Source of the DNA: Litoribacterium kuwaitense
GTDB taxonomy: Bacteria > Bacillota > Bacilli > Bacillales > DSM-28697
Assembly (NCBI RefSeq): GCF_011058155.1
Contig: NZ_JAALFC010000002.1
Location: 1-64,000 of the forward strand
DNA length: 64,000 nt
Reading direction: 5' to 3'
Below are positions 1 through 7,904 of this stretch, in pieces. The notes beneath the pieces are model-generated. The model did not search any database and was not told the DNA's origin. It saw nothing but the letters and a program-made list of their open reading frames with translations. The first letter of the stretch is position 1; each line of letters starts with the position of its first letter. Both the position numbers and the translations under genes were made by a program.

Positions 1-3
1 CTC

Positions 4-32
4 TTGACATTTCGCAAGAAATGTTATACAAT
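4..32 (+). promoter_or_regulatory. Promoter of the 5S rRNA/tRNA cluster
   Basis: TTGACA (4-9) and TACAAT (27-32) are separated by 17 bp, a near-consensus sigma-A promoter placed about 20 bp before the 5S rRNA. The spacer contains a short palindrome (ATTTC-GCAA-GAAAT). It suggests that the 5S-tRNA unit can be transcribed independently of an upstream 16S-23S unit, which is not in the window. Confidence 0.75.
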
Positions 33-53
33 CATCCTTGTCATTTTAATAAG

Positions 54-169
<116 letters not shown>

Positions 170-177
170 CATATCGT

Positions 178-252
178 TCCACAGTAGCTCAGTGGTAGAG
201 CTATCGGCTGTTAACCGATCGGTCGCAGGTTCGAATCCTGCCTGTGGAGCCA
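178..252 (+). tRNA. tRNA-Asn (GTT)
   Basis: The cloverleaf is complete, with acceptor TCCACAG pairing CTGTGGA, anticodon GTT in loop CTGTTAA, a GGTTCGAAT T-arm and an encoded CCA. Confidence 0.96.
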
Positions 253-253
253 A

Positions 254-345
254 GGAGAGCTGTCCGAGAGGTCGAAGGAGCACGATTGGAAATCGTGTAG
301 GCGGCTAACGCTGTCTCGAGGGTTCGAATCCCTCGCTCTCCGCCA
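254..345 (+). tRNA. tRNA-Ser (GGA)
   Basis: This is a long-variable-arm (class II) tRNA with acceptor GGAGAGC pairing GCTCTCC, anticodon GGA and an encoded CCA. Confidence 0.95.
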
Positions 346-380
346 TAGACTACATAACAGCATCTTTTCTTAACATGAAT

Positions 381-455
381 GGCCCGTTGGTCAAGTGGTT
401 AAGACACCGCCCTTTCACGGCGGTAACACGGGTTCGAATCCCGTACGGGTCACCA
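381..455 (+). tRNA. tRNA-Glu (TTC)
   Basis: The acceptor GGCCCGT pairs ACGGGTC, the anticodon loop is CTTTCAC (TTC), and CCA is encoded. A 35-nt gap separates it from tRNA-Ser. Confidence 0.95.
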
Positions 456-484
456 TTTTATTCAGAGCAATAATAGCAATATCC

Positions 485-560
485 GGAGGATTAGCTCAGC
501 TGGGAGAGCACCTGCCTTACAAGCAGGGGGTCGGCGGTTCGATCCCGTCATCCTCCACCA
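485..560 (+). tRNA. tRNA-Val (TAC)
   Basis: The acceptor GGAGGAT pairs ATCCTCC, the anticodon is TAC between CTGCC and GGCAG-like stem strands, and CCA is encoded. Confidence 0.95.
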
Positions 561-570
561 TCTAAAACGC

Positions 571-647
<77 letters not shown>

Positions 648-668
648 AATCATAAATAATTTTCAAAT

Positions 669-744
669 GGTCCCGTGGTGTAGCGGTTAACATGCCTGCC
701 TGTCACGCAGGAGATCGCCGGTTCGATCCCGGTCGGGACCGCCA
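669..744 (+). tRNA. tRNA-Asp (GTC)
   Basis: The acceptor GGTCCCG pairs CGGGACC, the anticodon loop CTGTCAC contains GTC, and CCA is encoded. Confidence 0.95.
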
Positions 745-749
745 GTCAA

Positions 750-825
<76 letters not shown>

Positions 826-834
826 CCAGTGTGA

Positions 835-910
<76 letters not shown>

Positions 911-922
911 CTTAATCATTGT

Positions 923-1006
923 GGAGGGGTAGCGAAGTGGCTAAACGCGGCGGACTGTAAATCCGCTCCCTCAGGTTCGGCGGTTCGAATCCGTCCCCCT
1001 CCACCA
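923..1006 (+). tRNA. tRNA-Tyr (GTA)
   Basis: This class II tRNA has a variable arm, acceptor GGAGGGG pairing CCCCTCC, anticodon GTA in CTGTAAA, and an encoded CCA. Confidence 0.95.
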
Positions 1007-1035
1007 TTTTATTTAATCATCATATTTGAATATGT

Positions 1036-1109
1036 AGGGGCATAGTTTAACGGTAGAACAGAGGTCTCCAAAACCTCCGGTGTGGGTTCGATTCCTACTG
1101 CCCCTGCCA
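1036..1109 (+). tRNA. tRNA-Trp (CCA)
   Basis: The acceptor AGGGGCA pairs TGCCCCT, the anticodon loop CTCCAAA contains CCA, and a 3' CCA is encoded. Confidence 0.95.
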
Positions 1110-1127
1110 TTATTTTACCTCCATCAT

Positions 1128-1201
1128 GGCGATTGTGGCGAAGTGGTTAACGCACCGGATTGTGGCTCCGGCATTCGTGGGTTCGATTCCCATCAGTCGC
1201 C
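1128..1201 (+). tRNA. tRNA-His (GTG), no encoded CCA
   Basis: The acceptor GCGATTG (1129-1135) pairs CAGTCGC (1194-1200). The extra 5' G (1128) opposite C1201 is the histidine identity element, and the anticodon is GTG. The 3' end runs into CTTTTTTT, so CCA must be added post-transcriptionally. Confidence 0.93.
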
Positions 1202-1216
1202 CTTTTTTTGTTTTCT

Positions 1217-1291
1217 TGGGCTATAGCCAAGCGGTAAGGCAACGGACTTTGACTCCGTCATGCGCTGGTTCGAATCCAGCTAGCCCAGCCA
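1217..1291 (+). tRNA. tRNA-Gln (TTG)
   Basis: The acceptor TGGGCTA pairs TAGCCCA, the anticodon loop CTTTGAC contains TTG, and CCA is encoded. Confidence 0.95.
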
Positions 1292-1292
1292 C

Positions 1293-1367
1293 GCGGAAGT
1301 AGTTCAGTGGTAGAACATCACCTTGCCAAGGTGGGGGTCGCGGGTTCGAATCCCGTCTTCCGCTCCA
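1293..1367 (+). tRNA. tRNA-Gly (GCC)
   Basis: The acceptor GCGGAAG pairs CTTCCGC, the anticodon loop TTGCCAA contains GCC, and CCA is encoded. It starts only 1 nt after the CCA of tRNA-Gln. Confidence 0.95.
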
Positions 1368-1377
1368 TTGGCTTTAT

Positions 1378-1451
<74 letters not shown>

Positions 1452-1466
1452 AATATTTCACATCGT

Positions 1467-1548
1467 GCCGGTGTGGCGGAATTGGCAGACGCGCACGACT
1501 CAAAATCGTGTTCCTCACGGAGTGCCGGTTCGACCCCGGCCACCGGTA
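1467..1548 (+). tRNA. tRNA-Leu (CAA), 3' end altered
   Basis: This class II tRNA has acceptor GCCGGTG pairing CACCGGT, with a terminal G-U where Bacillus normally has G-C. The anticodon loop CTCAAAA contains CAA. The discriminator A1548 is followed by TCA instead of CCA. It is the last gene of the cluster and is followed by a terminator and an integrase, so the changed 3' end may mark an attachment site. Confidence 0.92.
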
Positions 1549-1568
1549 TCAGAGAAAAGGCGATATGG

Positions 1569-1610
1569 CGCCTTTCTTAGCGGATTTTTCCGTTAGGAAA
1601 GGCGTTTTTC
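1569..1610 (+). terminator. Rho-independent terminator of the tRNA cluster
   Basis: A 16-bp stem is formed by 1569-1584 (CGCCTTTC...) and 1589-1604 (...GAAAGGCG) with a TTTT loop, followed by TTTTTC. A shorter overlapping hairpin (AAAGGCG/CGCCTTT, 1556-1575) could compete with it. Confidence 0.85.
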
Positions 1611-1691
1611 TTTGGTTGAAAATCGTTATACTGCGTACGATTCGGTCGTTGTGCGGTGAACCTACGAAACCACCAAAGGAGGCGTATACGA

Positions 1692-2651
1692 TTGGTAAGA
1701 AGGCGAAATAAACTAGATGACACGATTCTACAGAAAACAGACGCTGCAGCGGTAGAGGATTACGAAAGCGCGGTAAGCCTTTTCCTGCGAGAACTGAAGG
1801 TGCGGAATCGAAGCGAGTACACCGTAAAATATTATGCACGCGAATTACTCAAAGCCGGCGGTATGTTAGAGCGGGCGGGCGTTGATACGAGTCCAGAACG
1901 AATAACCGCGAAGGATATTAAAACACATATTATATTGCGGATGATGGACGAAAAACGCAAAGACACAACCGTTAACGCTAGACTGCGCGCTTTGCGAGCG
2001 TTCTTTAATTACCTCGTAGACGAAAAGTTAATCAAAGAAAGTCCGTTCAATACCGTGTCGCTAGTTACGCAGCAATCTCGGTATATCGAGTCATTCACGA
2101 AAGAGCAAATGCGGGCGTTATTAGCGGCGCCAGCTAAGGAGACGTTTACCGGGGTACGTGATTATACGATAATGCTTATCATGCTTGAGACGGGCGTTCG
2201 CCTTCGAGAGCTAACGGAGGTATCGCTAAAAGACATTCAGTGGGCAGACGACAGCGCTATTAAAGTACACGGTAAAGGCGCAAAAGACCGCTTACTCCCG
2301 ATACAGTCGACAGTTAAGCGTGAGTTAAGACGTTACGTGGCGGTAAGAGGTGAGCTGCACCACGATACACTTTTCGTAAATATCGACAATAAACCAGTTT
2401 CTCGCCGCGCGATACAAACCGCTATTCATAAGTACGGCGTTCTAGCCGGTATTTCAAACGTAAGGTGCAGTCCGCACACCTTACGCCATACTTTCGCGAA
2501 AATGAGCGTTCAAAACGGCGCGGACACCTTTACGTTACAGAAGATACTAGGGCATGAGACCTTAGATATGGTGCGGAGATACGTCAACTTCTTCTCGAAA
2601 GACTTAGCGGTAAACCATAAGAAATTCTCGCCAGTTGAGCGTTTATTTTAG
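1692..2651 (+). CDS. Tyrosine recombinase/integrase (XerC/D-like)
   Basis: This is a 319-aa site-specific recombinase that would cut and rejoin DNA at att or dif-like sites. The N-terminal SAM-like core-binding domain covers about residues 25-130 and the catalytic domain 140-319. The catalytic set is complete: Arg170 in TGVRLRE, His262 and Arg265 in HTLRHTF, His288 in LGH and Tyr297 in RRYV. The TTG at 1692 is chosen because AAAGGAGG lies 9 nt upstream; an in-frame GTG at 1656 lacks a ribosome binding site. The gene follows tRNA-Leu directly and is rich in GCG/CGC codons unlike later genes, which suggests an integrated element of which mostly the integrase survives. A housekeeping XerC/D role is less likely in this setting. 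Confidence 0.9.
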   Translation: MVRRRNKLDDTILQKTDAAAVEDYESAVSLFLRELKVRNRSEYTVKYYARELLKAGGMLERAGVDTSPERITAKDIKTHIILRMMDEKRKDTTVNARLRALRAFFNYLVDEKLIKESPFNTVSLVTQQSRYIESFTKEQMRALLAAPAKETFTGVRDYTIMLIMLETGVRLRELTEVSLKDIQWADDSAIKVHGKGAKDRLLPIQSTVKRELRRYVAVRGELHHDTLFVNIDNKPVSRRAIQTAIHKYGVLAGISNVRCSPHTLRHTFAKMSVQNGADTFTLQKILGHETLDMVRRYVNFFSKDLAVNHKKFSPVERLF

Positions 2652-2685
2652 GCGTTTGTTTTAAGCGTTTGTCGAAACCTAAAGA

Positions 2686-2713
2686 AGCCCGGCCTTAGCG
2701 GTCGGGGTTTTTT
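2686..2713 (+). terminator. Terminator after the integrase
   Basis: CCCGGCC (2688-2694) pairs GGTCGGG (2700-2706) around a 5-nt loop, followed by GTTTTTT. Confidence 0.85.
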
Positions 2714-2805
2714 GCGTCCGTTTCTTTTATGTATTCGATTAGATCGCACGGCGTGACGTCTAGTCCAGTATAAATGTCAACGAAAACATGTACATTTTCG
2801 CTTGT
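2695..2805 (-). pseudogene. 3' fragment of a Cro/CI-type HTH repressor gene
   Basis: On the minus strand an open stretch of 36 codons without a start encodes GLDVTPCDLIEYI, which matches the end of small HTH_26/XRE repressors (usual form LDVSPGDLLEYI). It is preceded in frame by a stop at 2806-2808. It is probably what is left of the control region of the integrated element. Family assignment rests on this one motif. Confidence 0.4.
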
Positions 2806-2818
2806 TTAAGAATGTACA
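2789..2818. repeat. Inverted repeat TGTACATT/AATGTACA
   Basis: TGTACATT (2789-2796) and AATGTACA (2811-2818) are perfect inverted 8-mers 14 nt apart, overlapping the start of the repressor fragment. It could be a leftover repressor operator or a chance hairpin. Confidence 0.4.
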
Positions 2819-2889
2819 AAATCACTCGGATTCTTTCGTTAAATGATCCTTCAAACGATAAGAATCGCCCATAATTGTGACTAATTTTG

Positions 2890-4160
2890 CAAGAGAAAAA
2901 CGGTTCTTACGGTATTTTGGGGAATACCAACACCTTTTACACTATATACATTTCTGTTAATTTTAAATGGATGTACCATAGTATAGGACTCGAATTATAA
3001 GTAATTCAAAACTCGCTCGCCCATACATCATTCGTTTAATTGTTTTTAACCGATTAACATGTCCTTCAACGAAACCGTTGCTTTCTTTTAATTTGCAAGC
3101 ATGCATGACAGATGGCAAATCGATCATTAAACGCTCTATAAACTTTTTCGTGTAATACAAGCTCACGGAGACCTTCTTCGTCAAGATTTGAAATTATTTC
3201 CCGAAACCCTTGTAGGAATGCAAAGAGAGGCTGTAGTTTTGGAAAACGCTGTAACATCTCGTTTAAAATCATTCGTTCTTTGTCTGAGATGCTTTTCGCT
3301 TACCATAAAATACGACGAATCTCCCTTCGAGAATAATAGGTGGGTGCTTTATGTGGGATGCCTTGTTTACGTTCCTTGCGCTTTTTTTCAATATGCATGC
3401 GAACAGAGCCAAATGTTCCGTAAAATCCATGTTCTTTTATGATTTGAAAAATCATTCGGACAGTATGACCGGCTGTTTCTAGCTCCTTGATTTGATCTTT
3501 CCATTTTTCAACTGGTAGAGGTGAGGTTTTCGCGTTACGTATTCTGGCTGGTCTCTTTGAAGGTCAGCTGTGACAGTGCGTGGATCGATTTTCAGGGTTT
3601 GAGCAATTGCTTGCTTTGTATGGCCATACTTTTTAAGAGATATTACTTGCACACACGCTCCCATTTGCTATCCATAGTCGGTCTTTTTTTGCACACCTTT
3701 TCTGATTGTAAAGCACTGGTAGAGAACACAATAGCTCGAAGTGCTTCTTCCATACGCACCGTTCTTCGCTGATAAGGTTTAAGCCAAGAGTGGCGCTCAG
3801 TAAATACTTTTTTTACATTATTGATATTTCGACAAAAACTACTTTGCCGTTTTGAGGTATATGGTAATTGACCGACTTTGAACAGGTAAATCAGCTATTT
3901 TACGCATATAGGAACTATGTCTGCTACTGGAAGTGATGGAACAGTGAGGGCATCGCGCTGAGGAACTGGGAAGAAAAGCAACAATATCTAATGATTTGGA
4001 AGTATCATAGACGGACACAACTTCTTAGCGAGAATGCAGATGCTGAAGCAAGTTATGCATAAAATCCACTTCCTTTTTATATAAAAATTCTCTCATCTCT
4101 TTTAAATGAAACTCCTCAAATGTGCCGTAAGAACCGTTTTTATTGTGCCATAAACCCACC
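2890..4160 (-). mobile_element. Degenerate ISL3-family insertion sequence
   Basis: Perfect 17-bp inverted repeats (AAAAACGGTTCTTACGG at 2896-2912 and its complement at 4125-4141) bracket a decayed transposase on the minus strand. Similarity extends outward from each repeat, so the true ends lie near 2890 or before and near 4160. The size fits ISL3 elements. The copy cannot be autonomous because its transposase has stops and frameshifts. A 21-nt copy of its right end recurs at 5042-5062. Confidence 0.8.
2963..4060 (-). pseudogene. ISL3 transposase, broken by stops and frameshifts
   Basis: The pieces read in order from 4060 down to 2963. First comes an N-terminal start (MHNLLQHL) with an in-frame TAA soon after, then the zinc-finger region ARCPHC, then an HTH segment (GHTKQAIAQTLKIDPRTV), and finally a C-terminal segment (NGFVEGHVNRLKTIKRMMYG) characteristic of ISL3 transposases. 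The pieces lie in different frames and several stops intervene, so no full DDE transposase can be made. Confidence 0.85.
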
Positions 4161-4199
4161 TTTTAACAATATGAACGAACAAACCCCTAAATGATCAAC

Positions 4200-4232
4200 A
4201 ACTGGTCTGCAAATTTGACCAGTTTATTTTAA
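4200..4232 (+). terminator. Terminator-like hairpin
   Basis: AACTGGTC (4200-4207) pairs GACCAGTT (4217-4224) and is followed by TATTTTAATT. No intact gene ends just upstream, so it may belong to the region that the insertion sequence interrupted. Confidence 0.5.
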
Positions 4233-4394
4233 TTGTTCATTTTCGCTGAGGTGCTTTTTACTTTGGTTTGAACTATGTATTGGAAACTTCCTCCTTACAT
4301 ATTGCGTGAATTTTATCATAATAGTAAGATTATGGAGATAGATAAATGGGGGAATTCTGCAGTTGCAGAACGCGACAGTAAAGGTGGGACATCA

Positions 4395-4994
4395 ATGAAA
4401 AAAATATGTACAACGTTAACAATCGTCCTGGTGGTGTTTGCCTTAGGGGCGTGTAGCGACCCTAAAGCGGACGCGATTTCTTATGCTGAATTAACAGAGA
4501 GAGAAGATGCTATATTGTCGACGATTTCTGATCAATCGTTTGTGTTTGATTTCAATGTAGACAGTCCATACGAAGAGGTATCTGTCTGGATTGAGAAATA
4601 TGAATTAGGTGAATTGGTTAATGAACAAGTAAGTCAAGTCACAACAGATATCAAGGAAAGCGGCTCAATAATTGTGGCAAGCTCAAAAAATGATCATGAA
4701 AAGCATAAAGCCTTTCATCTAAGTGTTCGTAGTAACAACAGCTTTGCTTCAGTAGAAGGTTTTGATGAAGATGCGGCTGAACTAGAAAATATGTCGAGTT
4801 CCTCTTGGGGGCCTCATATGGGCGAGATCACCGTGGACGAAGGGGAAATCGTTCTGGGGCATATTGTTTATTCGAATGACGCAAATAACATGAGTATTTC
4901 TGTCGCGAATTTTTATGAAGATGTTAAGGAACGTAAGAAAACGTTGGAAGACATTGATGTTGCTTACTTGCTTAAAGCTGAATTTATGAAGTAA
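4395..4994 (+). CDS. Putative lipoprotein of unknown function
   Basis: This 199-aa protein has a signal peptide with a lipobox (FALGACSD, Cys near residue 21), so it should be anchored to the outer face of the membrane. The start at 4395 is chosen for the AAGGTGG site upstream and because the signal peptide begins there; an upstream in-frame start lacks support. The mature part is acidic (many D/E, segments such as GEITVDEGEIVLGH) and resembles no family I recognise. It sits alone between a dead insertion sequence and a broken glucosidase gene, so it may be accessory. Confidence 0.7.
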   Translation: MKKICTTLTIVLVVFALGACSDPKADAISYAELTEREDAILSTISDQSFVFDFNVDSPYEEVSVWIEKYELGELVNEQVSQVTTDIKESGSIIVASSKNDHEKHKAFHLSVRSNNSFASVEGFDEDAAELENMSSSSWGPHMGEITVDEGEIVLGHIVYSNDANNMSISVANFYEDVKERKKTLEDIDVAYLLKAEFMK

Positions 4995-5041
4995 GTGCTT
5001 AGAAAAGTAAGCTTTAGCCTGAATAACAGGTCTGTCGCTGT

Positions 5042-5062
5042 GTTTATGGCACAATAAAAACG
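5042..5062. repeat. Orphan end of the ISL3-type element
   Basis: These 21 nt are identical to the reverse complement of the right end of the insertion sequence at 4134-4155 (core TTTATGGCACAATAAAAACG). They lie 6 nt before the first recognisable codon of the glucosidase fragment at 5069. No transposase or partner end is seen, so it is probably a deletion scar. Confidence 0.7.
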
Positions 5063-5068
5063 TAATGA

Positions 5069-5206
5069 ACGCCTATGCAGTGGAATAAAGAGAAAAATGC
5101 CGGGTTTACGACGGGCACCCCATGGTTGAAGGTCAATCCGAATTACAAGGAAATCAATGTGGAAGATGAAATGAAAAACCCTGAATCGATCTATCCCTAC
5201 GTCTAA
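5069..5206 (+). pseudogene. malL: Internal fragment of a GH13 oligo-1,6-glucosidase
   Basis: The reading frame encodes TPMQWN and then NAGFTTGTPWLKVNPNYKEI, a stretch highly typical of oligo-1,6-glucosidase/trehalose-6-phosphate hydrolase proteins near residue 400. It stops at 5204 after PESIYPYV. The upstream part of the gene is replaced by the orphan IS end, and the downstream part is found in the opposite orientation at 5611-5883. No function is possible from this piece. Confidence 0.8.
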
Positions 5207-5566
5207 TAGAATCGCGCTAAGTAAAAATATCATTTGGCATATAGTATACATTTGGCATAATCGTTTCAAAAACAAGCACGTAGCCAACGCGACTGTCGTT
5301 ATGCGATCAACTGCCTCAGAACACAGAATGAATACTGAAGAATGACTAATGATTTTTAGCAGCGCTAAATAACGATATCAGTAAGCATCTTTCATGTTAT
5401 TTTTTTCCAACTAAAATAAGCCTTCACCACTAAATCATTGGGAAGAGGCTTGCTCTGCTATCAGCGATCACCTTTCGATCCCCTCGTGTTACTTTAACCC
5501 CCGCTACTTTCGGCAATTTAGCTAACGAAGGTTGCAGACCCTTTGTCCAATACGCACTAAAGTCAA

Positions 5567-5604
5567 AAAACTAGATGATTCCCCGTAGGGTTTCATCTAG
5601 TTTT
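5567..5604 (-). terminator. Bidirectional terminator after the glucosidase fragment
   Basis: AAAACTAGATGA (5567-5578) pairs TCATCTAGTTTT (5593-5604). With flanking A and T runs it can terminate from either strand. It lies just past the stop of the minus-strand glucosidase fragment. Confidence 0.75.
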
Positions 5605-5610
5605 CTTGAT

Positions 5611-5883
5611 TTATATGAGCTGATACACTCTCGCCTCATACGGCATGAGGCTCGTTTGGTCAGCAGGATTGTCATCATTATTGCTTAACCGCAATTGAAA
5701 CTCTTGATCCTGCAATGACTCTGGCAGTTCAAATTCCGCTTTCTCATTGAACAAGTTGGTCAGAATGATAAATTTTTCACTTCCAAGTGTTCGTGTATAG
5801 GCGAAGACTTGGTCATGATCCCTTAAGATCAGGTCATAGCGACCATAAATTAGCGTTTCCTCTGCCTTTAGTGTAAGAACCAT
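5611..5883 (-). pseudogene. malL: C-terminal fragment of a GH13 oligo-1,6-glucosidase
   Basis: The minus-strand frame encodes LIYGRYDLILRDHDQVFAYT followed by a beta-strand tail ending at 5611. This matches the C-terminal domain of oligo-1,6-glucosidases and continues the protein almost exactly where the plus-strand fragment at 5069-5206 stops. The catalytic barrel is missing. It keeps its own terminator. Confidence 0.75.
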
Positions 5884-6039
5884 TCAACTTCGAAGTAGCA
5901 ATGTTTTCCTGAAGGACGACTTTTCATAGTGACAAAAACCAGATATATAATGGATGTTGTCTGTGATCAGTTATGTTAAAATTCAGATTAATCATGATGC
6001 TTTTGACAAAATTAGTTCGAAAAGTGAAGGGGTGTTCTT

Positions 6040-6651
6040 TTGGGATCAAGAATAATGCATTACTGTATTTCGTCTATCATAGCCGATAAAATAAAAATTA
6101 ACGATCAAAGTGAATTTTTGTTAGGCGGGATTGCACCAGATATACACGGACTCATGGGCGTTCGAAAAGGCGTCACGCATTTTAAGGATATAGACGAGGC
6201 TGGGGAAAGTTATATTAATTATGTAAGATTTTATGAAACATATAAACATGCAATGAATGAACCTTTCTATTTAGGGTATTTGTGTCATTTAATTTCCGAG
6301 GATGTGTGGCTGGATTTCTATTTGAAGAAAAATGGGGAGATTTCTTCTGACCAAAACAACAAAATATTACAAACAACATATCGTGACTTTAGGAGGTTAA
6401 ATGGCAGGATGATTGAATTATATTCTCTGCAATTACATTCGCACACCATCCCTAGCGTTAAAATAGAAGGATACAATGCCAATTATTTAGTCAAGTTGCT
6501 TGAATTGTTGCACGAAGATTTTACAATCGATCATGATTTAATGAACGAACCATTAGAATTATACAGTAACGATGAAATCATTGATTATATCGACAAATCG
6601 GTTGAGAAAAGCATAGACTTTGTAGCTCCTTTGACAGCAGTCAATCCGTAA
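6040..6651 (+). CDS. Zinc-dependent phospholipase C-like protein
   Basis: This 203-aa protein begins with TTG at 6040, with GAAGGGG 7 nt upstream. The N-terminus MGSRIMHYC..., the LLGGIAPD motif, THF and the helix containing GYLCHLISEDVW match the zinc-dependent phospholipase C/S1-P1-like fold seen in many uncharacterised Bacillus proteins; the conserved His and Asp residues could bind metal. No signal peptide is evident, so it is probably cytoplasmic. It appears monocistronic. Substrate unknown. Confidence 0.7.
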   Translation: MGSRIMHYCISSIIADKIKINDQSEFLLGGIAPDIHGLMGVRKGVTHFKDIDEAGESYINYVRFYETYKHAMNEPFYLGYLCHLISEDVWLDFYLKKNGEISSDQNNKILQTTYRDFRRLNGRMIELYSLQLHSHTIPSVKIEGYNANYLVKLLELLHEDFTIDHDLMNEPLELYSNDEIIDYIDKSVEKSIDFVAPLTAVNP

Positions 6652-6827
6652 TCGTTCACTTTCCACTAACAAAACGCTCAGGCAAACTTTCATGCGGTCG
6701 AAAAAGGAGACATATTGAGCCTTTCCTAAATTAAAAAAACAGAGGAGGGGCTAATTTTTCCACAGCGATGACCCTGGCCTCGATAATCACTTGTGTTTTA
6801 GTCTTAGAAATTATTTTTACGTTCTTG

Positions 6828-6856
6828 TTGACAAAATACCTGACGGGGTATATTAT
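6828..6856 (+). promoter_or_regulatory. Promoter of the persulfide-detoxification operon
   Basis: TTGACA (6828-6833) and TATTAT (6851-6856) are spaced exactly 17 bp. The spacer is filled by a CstR-like operator, so repressor binding would occlude RNA polymerase. About 130 nt of leader follow before the DsrE-like gene. Confidence 0.8.
6836..6851. promoter_or_regulatory. CstR-like operator 1 (between -35 and -10)
   Basis: ATACCTGACGGGGTAT is an imperfect palindrome of the ATACC-n4-GGGGTAT type bound by CsoR/CstR-family repressors. A cstR gene lies 4 kb downstream. Confidence 0.75.
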
Positions 6857-6938
6857 AAGCATTGTCAGACGGACACGGCGATGCATGTGGCGAACTTGAT
6901 AAGAGGGTTGACACCCGCTTTTTATTTTATTATTATTA

Positions 6939-6954
6939 ATACCCATAGGGGTAA
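6939..6954. promoter_or_regulatory. CstR-like operator 2 (leader region)
   Basis: ATACCCATAGGGGTAA has the same palindromic form as operator 1, lying about 30 nt before the first gene. It could act as a second repressor site or a roadblock. Confidence 0.75.
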
Positions 6955-6985
6955 CGGTAAAAAACGAAAACATAGGAGGATGAAC

Positions 6986-7465
6986 ATGTCTGAGAAGAAA
7001 AAAACAACCATTGTACTATTTAGTGGTGATTATGATAAAGCAATGGCAGCCTATATTATTGCCAACGGAGCGGCTGCCTACGATCATGAAGTGACGATTT
7101 TTCACACGTTTTGGGGTTTGAATGCCTTGCGTAAAGATGAGCCCATTGAAGTGAAAAAAGGTTTTATGGAAAAAATGTTTGGCAAAATGATGCCTAGAGG
7201 TTCTGACAAGATGGGTCTTTCAAAAATGAATTTTGCTGGTTTTGGACCAAAAATGATCAAAAGTGTCATGAAAAAGCATAACGCAATGAGTTTACCGAGC
7301 TTAATTGAGATGGCGCAAGAACAAGATGTTAAGCTGGTGGCTTGTACGATGACCATGGATTTATTAGGCCTGCAAAAAGAAGAACTGTTAAACGATATCG
7401 AATATGCAGGGGTTGCAGCTTATCTTGGTGATGCTGAAGAAGGAAACGTAAACTTGTTTATATAA
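6986..7465 (+). CDS. DsrE/DsrF-like sulfur-relay protein
   Basis: This 159-aa protein belongs to the DsrE/F/H-like (COG2210) group that handles sulfane sulfur. It has an N-terminal TTIVLFSGDYDKAMAA strand-helix and a conserved cysteine in VACTMTMDLLG that is likely the persulfide-carrying residue. ATG 6986 is preceded by AGGAGG with 6-nt spacing; upstream in-frame codons run into the operator region and are not used. It is the first gene of the operon, 39 nt before a membrane rhodanese. It probably passes sulfur between the rhodaneses, TusA and the dioxygenase. Confidence 0.85.
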   Translation: MSEKKKTTIVLFSGDYDKAMAAYIIANGAAAYDHEVTIFHTFWGLNALRKDEPIEVKKGFMEKMFGKMMPRGSDKMGLSKMNFAGFGPKMIKSVMKKHNAMSLPSLIEMAQEQDVKLVACTMTMDLLGLQKEELLNDIEYAGVAAYLGDAEEGNVNLFI

Positions 7466-7504
7466 TCATGCTGGATTTCTGCTTCATGATTTGGAGGTCA
7501 TAGA

Positions 7505-7867
7505 ATGGACTATGTGAATTACGTTATTTTTGCGCTCATTCTCATCTTTATTGTTCAGCGATTTATTCCCGTCAAAGGGGTTAAGAATATTTCAACTGCA
7601 GAACTGAAGACAGAGTTAAAAGACAAAAGCAAGCAATTCGTCGATGTTCGCACAACAGGTGAATTTAAAGGGAATCATATTCAAGGCTTTAAAAATATTC
7701 CCCTTCATACCATTGGACAAAAAGCAGCCAAGGAACTTTCAGTGGATAAAGAAGTTATTGTCATCTGTCAAAGCGGGATGAGAAGTCAAAAAGCAGCGAA
7801 GACTTTAAAGAAATTAGGCTTTTCACATGTAACTAATGTCAAGGGCGGCATGAGTGCCTGGAGATAA
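7505..7867 (+). CDS. Membrane-anchored rhodanese
   Basis: This 120-aa protein has one N-terminal transmembrane helix (about residues 5-21) and a single rhodanese domain (30-120). The active loop CQSGMRS has the nucleophilic Cys88 and the usual Arg. Such sulfurtransferases form a protein persulfide from thiosulfate or polysulfide. GGAGGTC lies just before the ATG. Its location suggests capture of sulfur at the inner face of the membrane. Confidence 0.88.
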   Translation: MDYVNYVIFALILIFIVQRFIPVKGVKNISTAELKTELKDKSKQFVDVRTTGEFKGNHIQGFKNIPLHTIGQKAAKELSVDKEVIVICQSGMRSQKAAKTLKKLGFSHVTNVKGGMSAWR

Positions 7868-7904
7868 CTTGACCATCATTAAAAAAGAAAGAGGATGATC
7901 CATT

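Noticed and set aside
6731-6973. 80-codon minus-strand frame upstream of the DsrE-like gene
   Set aside because: It overlaps the promoter and both operators of the persulfide operon and has no family resemblance.
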